From: Periconia sp. R9002
Lineage: Eukaryota > Ascomycota > Dothideomycetes > Pleosporales > Periconiaceae
DNA length: 64,000 nucleotides
Assembly (NCBI GenBank): GCA_023627715.1
Contig: JAMAHW010000036.1
Coordinates: forward strand, 248,001 to 312,000
Direction: 5' to 3'
Below are positions 11,241-20,605 of the stretch, in pieces. The first letter of the stretch is position 1, and the number at the start of each line of letters is the position of its first letter. Made by a program: the position numbers and the translations under genes. The notes beneath the pieces were generated by a model. That model was not told the origin of the DNA. It did no database searches and worked only from the letters and a program-made list of their open reading frames with translations.

Positions 11241-12760
11241 ATGGTTGCGAAGCGCGTCCTTCCCGAGAGGCGGAACCCTTTGGTCGAGCCTGCAAATTCT
11301 CCCTCAAGTACGTATCCAACACGCGTCGCATCGCATCGCGGCACCTGCGGACCGTTGCTAAATCTTTCGGCCTTCTGCAGATGAGGACCTCGTAGACCGT
11401 AGGCGACTGGGCCAAACCCATCTCCAAGTGAAGAAGGGCACCGTCGGTCTTTCCGACGCGTCCAAACAGGAAAATTTGGGCGTCTTCGACTACGCCCATT
11501 TGCGCGTGCCCTTGCCCAAAGACCTCAGCGGCTCGGGGGTCTTCTCCCTTAAGAGCTCCAATGGCGGAGTGTATCCGGAATCGTATTTCTTGATGGTACG
11601 GGCAGCTATGGGTTTCCTTTTGCGCTGATTTGGATGGCTAACAATGCACCACAGAGACGCAGCAGCGATGGGTACATAAGTGCGACGGGTATGTTCAAGG
11701 CCGCCTTCCCCTGGGCTGCATCGGAGGAAGAGGAGCTGGAGCGCAAACACCACAAGACGCTGCAATCAGCTGGTCCCGAAGAAGTTGCGGGTAGCGTTTG
11801 GATTGCCCCAGAAGAGGGTAAGTGAAAATCTGCCGTGTACGCGATATACTATCACGCACTCGCTAATGTCGCTCTTTTACTTATAGCACTTATTCTGGCC
11901 GAGCAGTACGGGATGCGCGCTTGGATTGAGGCATTGCTCGACCCCGCACCCATAGCGAAGGGCACCAAAGACAAGTCCAAGACGGAGATACAAATGCCGC
12001 CCAAATTTGACTTGCCTGCACCCCCAGTCGTATTGGCGCCTTCCTCGACGCTTCGATCTACTCGCGCTCGTTCTACCCGCTCAGCTTCCCCCAGTAAGAT
12101 GGCAACACCAGGTCGGAAGATGGCGACCCCACGCAAGTCCCGGAGAGCCGCTAAAGCTGGGTCTGTGAGCGCATCTAACCCAGAAGAGTTGCTTGACAGA
12201 GCCGCGGCAGATGCTGCTTCTACCGCTCTTCAAAACCACATCGAGAATGGAGCCACTCCCATGGAAACGACTGCGTCAGAGTCTGTTAACGGCGATGTCA
12301 AAGAATCTGAAACCGTCCGCATCGAGGTCAGGGAAACGATCGAGGACACTGGGGATGCCGAAGTCACGAAGACGAACGTGAAAATCGATATCCCCGCGGA
12401 TTACCCGGCGCTTCCCGAGCCAGAAGACCCAGCTAAGATGATTGAGGAGGCCCGAAAGATGGTGGAGGCTGCCAACAAGCTCGAGAACACCGTGTCAAAG
12501 AGCGCGAAGCGAAAGGTGGAAGAGTTGTCTTTGGATGAGAAGGAAGCCGCAGGCCCTTCGCTGGAGCGTCCGGCCAAATTGGCGAGAACCAAGTCTACGG
12601 TCGAACAGAAGTTGGCAAAGGAAAAGGTTACCAGGCGAGCGCTCGTCGGCCTCGTCGTCATGGGAGCGGTCAGGTATGTACTATCCGCAAATACGTTAAC
12701 GCGATATGTGTCTAATCAGTCGTCAGCTCTGCCATTGGCTACCTTTCTACCTTGGGTTAA
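11241..12760 (+). CDS. Bqt4-like inner nuclear membrane protein with APSES/KilA-N-type domain
   Basis: Five exons (11241-11307, 11381-11595, 11655-11817, 11887-12673, 12727-12760) give 421 residues. The N-terminal third (about residues 25-150) is an APSES/KilA-N-type domain: [27 protein letters not shown], then [21 protein letters not shown] and [17 protein letters not shown] long Ser/Thr/Ala/Glu-rich linker follows. The last 24 residues, [11 protein letters not shown] plus [13 protein letters not shown], form one hydrophobic segment ending at the stop, i.e. a tail anchor. The domain plus C-terminal membrane anchor is the layout of fission yeast Bqt4, which tethers telomeres and other proteins to the inner nuclear membrane; databases often call such proteins Xbp1-like APSES factors. 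The last intron splits the anchor, so missing it replaces the tail with unrelated sequence. Orthology to Bqt4 is likely but inferred. Confidence 0.82.
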
Positions 12761-13593
12761 CCCTCCAAAGCAAAACAGCTCTATTCCTCATCTTCTCTTT
12801 CTTCGCTTGCTGATACCATCCTTTTTATGTTATGTTGCCTATTCCAATCTCCGGGCGCTGGGAAGTGCAGCCTGTAAGGGTTTCTTCATTTATCTTTTAT
12901 CTTGGTTGGGACCGGCGTTGTGTTTTTGCCATACCATCGCTTCTAACCTGCCCCTACCTGCTCAAAAACCATCACAACATCACCACCACACCCCGCCATC
13001 ATTACTCATTCACATACTTATACGCTCGCTCACCCAATCACACTTGTACGATGCCCAGATGCTAGCTATTCTTACCTCCTCCCCCTTACCCCCGTTACCC
13101 TAGCACATGTTTGCATGCAGATGCCCCCCAACACCTTCGGAAGCGCTCACGCGCGATGACGAAAGACGTAGATATTTTAATCACACATTTCCCCCCTTCC
13201 ACCTTCATCGCCCCTCGCCTACCAACCTTCATTCCTTTCGTGTCATGCCTCTTTATCCACTTTTTTCGTAATCCATGGGATTGGTACTAGCGCTTTGGTA
13301 AAGGATATATGTGTATTATGGGAGGGTTTTTTTTGCTTGGTTTTACACAACGGCATTGTTTCGATATGGGATCTGGAGAATGGTGCTGATGTTGGATTGA
13401 CAAAAGGACGGCGGCTCAAAGGAGATGTTTTAGCCATGAAGACGTTCGATGCCAATGCCAGCCAGTCAGCATCATGGATACGACTGTTACCATCTTTCTA
13501 GTGTTTCGTGCCATTGACTCGTCAACGATTCTAATGTTGTAAACTCCTTGGAGTACTCTACGAATCTAACTACTTCTTGGTCCGTAAACGTAT
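12761..13593. other. Convergent intergenic region
   Basis: 3' flanks of the Bqt4-like and ligase-fusion genes. C-rich up to about 13090, then AT-richer. No gene is seen. Confidence 0.6.
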
Positions 13594-16004
13594 CTACTCC
13601 GCCTTCTCTCTGCCCGCATTAGCCAACCTGCCCACCTCCCTGACGGCCTCCTCGAAATCATCAAACGCAGAAATGGGCAACTCGGCCTTCCTCAGTATCT
13701 CCTGGCCCTTCTCCTCGTTGGTGCCCCTCAACCTCACCACGACGGGCTTGTCGACGCCGACTTCCTTGAAGGCCAGGATGATGCCCTCGGCGATCATGTC
13801 GCACAGGGTCAAGCCGCCGAAGATGTTGACGAAGACGACCGAGACGCGTGGGTCCGACAGGATAAGGCGGAAGCTCGTCTTGATGGTCTCGGAGGTTGCT
13901 TTGCCGCCCGTGTCGAGGAAGTTTGCCGATGCCGTGGACGTCGGCGGGTTTTGGAGGCGGAGCGCGAGCACGTCGTTTGTGTTCATGGCGAGGCCCGCGC
14001 CGTTAACGAGGGTGCCGACGAGGTTCCGCGGTTCCGTGGATGATGGCGCTCCTGGGTTGCGAAGTTGGGGGATTTGCGTGGCTTTCTGCGGTGTGGGGGA
14101 GAAGGTAGGGGGTTCGAGCGGGACGTAGACGATGCCTACTTTCTCGGCCTCTAGCTCCGTCGCGGACACGCTCGACATGTCGCGTAGGGCGTGGAGATCG
14201 GCATGGCGCTTGTTGGATTTGAAGGCGGCGTCGTCGAAGAAGAGGTAGGGATCGTGGATGTGGAGATGGTCGGCGTCCGGGGGGATCGAGACGGACAGGG
14301 CGGCCGTGATGGCTTCTTTTTCCGTGTAAAGGCGCCAGAGGTTGTGGATCAGTTGGACTGTCTGGGCTTTGGCCTGGGGCGGCGCGGCATCGAGTTGGAG
14401 CCAGGAGATGGTGGCGTTGATAGCAGCTGGTGAGGGCCCTGTTCGGTAATCGAAGGGGAACTGGCGTGCGCGGTGAGAGAGCTGGAGAGTTGTGGGCGAG
14501 GCGATGATGCAGGGGGATCTCGCGGAGCGCGCTACGGTTATCCCGAGGAAGTGGTTGGAGTCGCGGGTCTGGGGCCGTGAGGGGACGACATTGATATTGT
14601 ATTGTTGGAGAATAGAGGCGGTGTGTGAAGCTGGAAGGTGGAGAGAACGTGTCTGTTGGAAAGGGATCAAGGGCCGTTTACGAAGAACGGGGCGTGATGA
14701 AGTTGTGTGATAGCCGCGGCGTTGCTGAGCTTGTGCTACTGATTGCTCCTATGCAATTATTAGAGGGAAGGTTGAAACCCATTTGAAGACATTCATGATG
14801 GTGTAGCTCACGATTCTGCTGACACTGCGGCCGGATTGTTGAAGTATCTCTTTCATCACACCTCCCAATTTTGCGGGATGATCCACTATCGTCACTCCGG
14901 CCTCTGCCAACGCTTTGGATTTTGACTCCGCTGTTCCCTCGCCAATGCCTGTCCACGCGCCTGCATGACCCATAACTCTACCTGGAGGTGCCTGGAAGCC
15001 TCCGATGACAGCTGCAATAGGTCTGTTAGACGTCAGTACTTCTCGCACCAAGATTGAAAAGGAGTAAGGGTCTCTCTGACTTAGGATTTTGGGTTCTTTT
15101 CCTATAATCTCTTATCCAGTCTGCAGCCTCTTCTTCACTCGTCCCGCCCAGTTCGCCAACCAGGATGATAGCTTCCGTATCTTCATCCGTCTCGAATACC
15201 TTCAGTGCATCTACGTGGTTCGTTCCCGCAATCACATCTCCCCCCATACCAATACACAAACTTTGACCTAATCCGGCTCTTGTCAAAGACCCCACCGTCT
15301 CATACGAAAGCGTGCCTGATCTGGCGATGATTCCGATGCGACCTGGCGAGAAGGTGGGAAGGGGCTGGAAGCCGATTCTGCATTTTCCAATTGCTGAAAT
15401 AATTCCAGGCGCATTTGCGCCCACCAGCCTACTTTTTGACTGCGATTGTAGCATTGAATGGATCTAATTCCCCACATGGTTAGTCGTGATATCTCCAAGA
15501 GGGACCTCTTCTTGGGTCACAGATATAGGCTCTCTGCCAATCACAACTCACCCTCATAATGTCATGCAACGGAATATGCTCAGCAACGGCAACAATCAGG
15601 GGGGTTTCGGCTTCTATGGCTTCCTCAATCGCCGCGGCGGCTTGATGTGCTGCTACATAGATGCCCGTTGCGTGGGGCCGTAATTCCTCCATGGCCTTCC
15701 GCACAGAGGGCAGCACAGGCAGTCCCAGATGCTCTCCAGAGCCGCCAGGCTTGACCCCTCCGACGATGTTGGTACCCCATTTAATCGACTCTTGGGCATT
15801 GGCTGTTGCTTGTTTCCCAGTGAAGCCCTGGAAGATGACACGAGTCTGTGAGCCAATCTTTAGGTTGTTGATAGTGGAGTCATAATTGCTTCTTCGACGA
15901 GAGGTGGAAAAGTGGAGGGTTTGCAGCTGGGAAACACGTAGACATTGGGATTTAAAACGCGGCAGATGGCGTGTTGTTAATTGTGATTTTCGAGCAAGCA
16001 TCAT
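13594..16004 (-). CDS. Fused succinyl-CoA ligase alpha-beta-like protein, beta half shortened
   Basis: Four exons (15552-16004, 15081-15463, 14812-15022, 13594-14748) join in phase to 733 residues. Residues 1-35 (MMLARKSQLTTRHLPRFK...) look like a mitochondrial presequence. Residues about 40-345 match the alpha subunit: RVIFQGFTGKQAT, GGVKPGG, RIGIIARSGTLSYE, the GELGGT motif (Glu255) and MGHAGAW with the phosphohistidine position kept at His298. The CoA-site GPNCPG reads GANAPG, so the usual Cys is Ala169. A basic linker (RRGYHTTSSRPVLRKR) follows, then a beta-like half: a start resembling the ATP-grasp N-terminus, a jump over roughly 90 residues that normally include the lysine/glycine-rich nucleotide loop, a divergent remainder, and a well-kept ligase domain (LVNGAGLAMNT, ANFLDTGGKAT, VFVNIFGG, VVVRLRGTNEEKG). 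It is probably mitochondrial. Normal ATP- or GTP-dependent ligase activity is doubtful. Confidence 0.9.
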
Positions 16005-17146
16005 GGACGGCGGCGGGCAGGCTATGACATATGGCGGAGAATGACGACAACGACAGCGACGCTTGAGGTTCAATGGACGTCGATTCAACGAAGGGCAGTT
16101 GGGGGAGACGACGCAGATTCGATCCCAAGGTTCCACCGAATCAGTTATTGCCGAAGGTCGGTCCTAATGTTTTGTACAGTACGAAGCGGAAATAAGTTTA
16201 GCAGATGTACATAGTGGCGGAGGAATTGGTCGGTAGGTTGCATGCACGTAACCGAACAACCCCTCAACAGGGTGGTGGCCGGGAAGCAACTCGATACCCA
16301 CATTCGAGTCGATTCCTCGGCATCATGTGTGCATAGAAGTCGATACTGTAGTTATACACAACATTATGTATAGTTACAGAGGCGTACACGCAACGGATGG
16401 TTGACTTCATGTGTAACTGATCTGCAGCCCACATGTCCTGTTCCTCGTTCCAGGCCATGACCCCTTTGGTGCATGGGAGAAGCAAAAATAGCAAACGATC
16501 TAGAAGATCGATATAAGGAGATTTGTGGAGCCAATATTTTGCAGGGAACAAATGGGGGAGGAGGGGAGGTGCGCGTCACATGGAGAAGTTTGAGAAGAGA
16601 GGGTCGCTGATGACGACGACGTGCTTGCTGGGTCCAGGAGGGAGTGGATTTCCCCACAAATATTTTTCGGTGCTTTCTGGGCGATGGGGATTGGAACGTT
16701 GGGAGTGGCTGTCATGGCTGGATGCCTTCTGCCGTTCGCAATACAATAGCATTCATCCCTGCCCTGTAGGTAATGGCATCTATCTACCTACATAAGGTAT
16801 AGTATTATAAGAAAGCGCTTCATGCACACACTTACATATGTCACAGACACCCATCGAAGCCTCATTCTGCCTGGTTTGGTCGTTGCATACTTATATTCTC
16901 TTGACCTCCTTCCTGTCTTTGTTCGTACTGTTACCGGTTCCGTTCGCTTCCTAGCCATCAATCGCCCGCACCGTAGTACATACCTACATACCTAGGTACA
17001 TACTTGTATAAAAGCTACCCCGCAAAGTCAATCTCCAGCCCTTCCCGTCTGCCCCCAGGCACTGCACTGCACTGCACTGCACTGCACTACACCAATATAT
17101 TGCCTTCCACATTGCCTGCAGGCATCCACCCACAAAACATTTCATC
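16005..17146. other. Divergent intergenic region
   Basis: Shared 5' flank of the ligase fusion and the 17147 gene. It contains CTACCTACATA motifs (16783-16793 and 16981-17000) and the CACTG pentanucleotide tract. Short open frames only; no gene is seen. Confidence 0.6.
17060..17090. repeat. CACTG pentanucleotide tandem repeat
   Basis: About six head-to-tail copies of CACTG, ending in cactacacc, in the leader or promoter of the following gene. Confidence 0.9.
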
Positions 17147-17859
17147 ATGGCTCGAGGCACACCTTCGGAAGCAGGTACGTTCAAATAAAGTCCAACCAAA
17201 TAAATCAAATTGCCCGACTCCCCCCAAAAAACAATAAGATTAAAATCAGCTCCATTCGTCCCGCAAAGACGACAAGCACCAGTTAATCTAAGACCCTTGC
17301 AGAAGTCGCCGATACCCTATCCCACCTCAAGCTCAGCACAAAGTCACCACAGAAGCCCGCCGCGAAGCCAAAGTCAAAGCCCGTCGCCGATTCCTGGGAC
17401 GACGAGGACCTGAGCGGATCCGACACCGAAACCGAAGATTCCTCCAACCCTTCCAACCTCTCGCACTCCAGCACAACTGATGATCCTCTCTCGCCCGTCT
17501 CTAGTACCACGTCCGCCACAGATATGCCCTGCCCTCCTCCACCCACCCCTGCAAGCCCCGTGTCTTTTGACTATCCAGATAATTCCCCGTATCCCGTCAT
17601 GGGAGGTGGTGTGAGGGGGAGGGGAGGAAGTGGGAGTGCGGCAGCCTTGGATCGGAGACCGGACAAGACGACGGCCGTGGCAGGGAGGCTGATTGCCGGT
17701 GCGCTGGGTGTGAGGGCGCCTAGGAGGACCGAAGAGGAGAGGGAGTATGACAGGGCGATGCGTGAAAAGGAAAGGAAGAGGAGAGATGAGGAGAGGAACA
17801 GGGAAAAGGCCGAAAAGCAGGCCGAGGAAGAACGCAAGAGGGCCATCTGGGAAGATTAA
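17147..17859 (+). CDS. Small charged protein of unknown function with C-terminal coiled coil
   Basis: Two exons (17147-17174, 17303-17859) give 194 residues; the intron splits Glu10. I do not recognise a named family. The N-terminal half is Ser/Pro/Lys-rich with a short acidic SWDDEDLSGSDTETED patch and a Pro stretch. A short, hydrophobic RLIAGALGVRAPRRT segment then leads into a 45-residue, almost uninterrupted Glu/Arg/Lys helix (EEEREYDRAMREKERKRRDEE...) ending in IWED at the stop. The alternation of acidic and basic residues predicts a single alpha helix or coiled coil. The pattern resembles small conserved ascomycete proteins, but I cannot state a function. Confidence 0.75.
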
Positions 17860-18465
17860 CCGTCGTCGTCGAGTGCATATGCGCCTACGTCATCTCCGAA
17901 TTATTAAAAAGAGACGGAGAAAGGGAGCGTCTTGAGTCGATACATGTATGATTACATAGTTTATGCCAAAACAGAATGTGCTTCTCCAGTCGAGAAAGTG
18001 CAACTGCTGTATTGGAGCAGCAATATCAATGCATGCTGGTAAAACAAAAGAGCACGCTGGCGTTTCCCCAAAAGGCACACATCATCACAGCATGTGGAGT
18101 ATCATCGAAGTACCGAATTGCTTGAATGTAATAGGGAAAAGGGTCAATGGCGCGCACACCCTGCCCTATCTGGAATATCCATTGACTACATGGAAGGGTA
18201 GGACGGCGCGCCGATGCTCGCCAGTTGCTACCCCAGTGACGCCGTGAAGCCCGGAATAAATCGAACCTCGCCATGAACACTCAACCTGAAAAGGAAACCC
18301 GCTCTTTTGCCCGTATGGCCCAAAAAGAGCATCCCATGTATCGCCGTCTCGTTAAAATCGTATGAAGAAGAAATTGGATCTGGGATATCGCCAACGCCCA
18401 CGCAAGTATTTTCTTGGGATCGTCCACTCCAATGTGCACACTCGGTGTACCGTTTGGCCGTCGCA
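17860..18465. other. Convergent intergenic region
   Basis: 3' flanks of the 17147 gene and SUMO. Nothing recognisable is seen. Confidence 0.6.
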
Positions 18466-18833
18466 CTAACAGCCTCCGATCTGTTCTTGGTGCACCTCCA
18501 ACGTGTCGCCGTCCATCATGTCCAGCTGCGGATTTTGTGTTAGCATCAAAGCCACATGCTTTCCTTGCCGCGTGTGAAAGCGACACGAGGGTGAACACGT
18601 ACCGTTTCGGGGTTATCGGTTGGCTGCACCCGCTGACCGTCATAGAGAAAGCGAACGCTGGAGATGTTCTTTCCTTGGCGGTCACAGAAGGCGTTCATGA
18701 GTTTCTCGAGCTTTGTTGTGCGCTTAATCTTGAAAAACACCTCGTTGTTGTTGTCTGTGACCTTGATATTAAGGTGCTCGGACTGGCCGCCGTCCTCGGG
18801 CTTTTGCTGTTGTGGGGATCCGTTGTCAGACAT
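18466..18833 (-). CDS. smt3: SUMO (ubiquitin-like modifier precursor)
   Basis: Two exons (18603-18833, 18466-18525), 96 residues, in phase. The beta-grasp fold is plain: HLNIKVTDNNNEVFFKIKRTT, then LMNAFCDRQGK, VRFLYDGQRVQPTDNPET and, after the intron, LDMMDGDTLEVHQEQIGG. The precursor ends with a single Cys after the mature Gly-Gly (Gly94-Gly95-Cys96), so a Ulp-type protease need remove only one residue. The N-terminal tail (SDNGSPQQQKPEDGG) is flexible and lacks an obvious psi-K-x-E site. The gene is conjugated to targets by the Uba2-Aos1/Ubc9 system in the nucleus and cytosol. It is divergent from cmc4. Confidence 0.97.
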
Positions 18834-19528
18834 GGTGCTGAGGTTGAAGAATCTGGATTGCTATCGGGGTAACGGGCGGTGGTGGAGAGTTTGAAGGTGA
18901 GGCGCTGCTGGAGCTTGATTAGGCGGGTGGATTAAAATATCTGGGAGTGGAGCGGAGCCTACCAATCAACGAATGGACAAATCCGGTCGTGTTGTTGAGC
19001 ACGAGTGGCGTTTGGCGTTTGGCGGGTCCAAGGTGCGGGGGGTGGGGATGTGGTGATGGTGAGGGTGAGGGTGAGAGAAGAGGGCAGGCGTGAGAGGCGC
19101 GTCGGCGGGCTTTTAAGGCGGCGGCGGCAAGAAGGGAGAGGAAGCAAAGAGAAGGAAGAAGCTAGGATTGTGGGCGGCGAGAAGACGTGAGGTAGGGTTG
19201 AGTGTGGCTAGTGGGGTTCAAAGAGATCAATGGCATCGCATCATCAGCACCTCTAACTAACTACACACACAGGTACATGAACAACACCCCTTGTCTTGCT
19301 TCGCCGCTTCTTTACTTTTCTTCAGCATATCGAACCCCGACGGTGGAAACAACGTGACGTACCGTCTGGCATCGATTGATGCTTCTGTACCTATACCGTA
19401 CCCAATCTGTATTACCTACCTGCCGTCATCATCGCTTGGTAATTTCTAGACCCTCAAACGTTCAACCTGAGTGCAAACCAGCAATCGAGCGTCAATTGAA
19501 GTGGCGCAGCTTGTCCACGTGACGTAAT
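18834..19528. other. Divergent intergenic region SUMO / cmc4
   Basis: The promoter region has a purine-rich block (19040-19190) and an ATTACCTACCTG motif at 19411-19422. No gene is seen. Confidence 0.6.
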
Positions 19529-20042
19529 ATGGTATGTATGTCTCGGTGCAATTGGTCGAGCTGTATGTACATTGGTTGCATTCAGAGCGAAGTGAGACTG
19601 ACTCTGAGGGTGCGTTTGATTGTAGGGTGTAAAGGAGGATCTGGAGACGGATCCGCCGTGCCATTCAAGAGCATGTGCCATTCAAGGTGAGTGCGCTGCG
19701 CATCCACGTGGAGTAGACATGGCAGCCTTTGCTCACACTTTTGATATAGATTGCCTACAAAAACATAACTACAAGGAGGAAAAGTGTAGGAAGCAGGTAC
19801 TTTCATCAGGTGAAGGCGTGTTGAGGAGACATCCTGGCTGACCATCATCTAGGTCGACGCCCTGTACGACTGCTGCAACGCCTTCTATCAAGCCAAAGGG
19901 GAAGGTGCGAGCACAGTGAGCTGTCCCAAATACTCGCTGCTCAAGTTGGTCTTTTCCCGCCGTCCCGTGGCTGTTCCTTCAAAGTTTGAGGTAGCTAACC
20001 GGGTCCAGATTGAAGATGAAGCAGCGAAGCGAAGGCTCATGA
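19529..20042 (+). CDS. cmc4: Cmc4-type twin Cx9C mitochondrial intermembrane-space protein
   Basis: Five exons for only 78 residues: 19529-19531, 19626-19686, 19750-19796, 19853-19944 and 20009-20042. The coding part of exon 1 is the start codon alone (ATG followed at once by gtatgt). The spliced protein has two Cx9C motifs, Cys13-x9-Cys23 and Cys34-x9-Cys44, with an extra Cys18 and Cys45, then SCPK and the basic tail LLKLKMKQRSEGS. The cysteine spacing, the ACAIQDC core and the LKMKQR end match yeast Cmc4, a Mia40 substrate of the intermembrane space tied to cytochrome c oxidase. The last intron (gttggt...gctaac...cag) must be removed to reach this tail; read through, the frame instead runs on to about 20110 with no family match. 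Confidence 0.87.
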
Positions 20043-20605
20043 GACGATTCAAAAGGAGCTCGCGGCGGATCATGTATATAACAATGATACCTATGCATGT
20101 ACATGAGTAGTTTGACACTGTGCTGCAGTTTACTTTTCCTGCGGGAATGGATGTGTAGATATGTAATGCTACCTCTATTTCTGCGCCTTCCTTCTTCCGA
20201 AGAAGTCCAGGCAGTCACCAGGTAGGATCGAAGGGTTGCTCTAAGACGGTCGTGAGCACGCAAGGAGGCCTCAAGGACCTGTTCAAAAACTGAGCTGTTT
20301 GAACCGAGACTCTAATGACTGCCTATAAGACATTGATGAGAAAGAAAAGAGAGAGCGGAGCGCTGCTGCCAGCGCGAATTTTATACCCACGCCACGCCAG
20401 TCCGCACTCGCGCTAGCGCCCGCAAAGCTTGGACCCCTCCGTCCAATCACCTCCCGCCGCCCGAACCTGCCCTACCTTGACATGTTTTGTCTCCAATGGT
20501 CCATGTCGACGGCGCATGCCAACAACAATCACCACCAGCCCTTAACTGATACCGCATCCTTTCAATTCTTCGCCTTCACGCTGACTTCTGGTCATCTGTG
20601 CCGGA
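20043..20605. other. Intergenic region cmc4 / nup84
   Basis: The tail of cmc4 and the promoter of the nucleoporin gene. A GC-rich block at 20370-20470 precedes the latter. No gene is seen. Confidence 0.6.
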
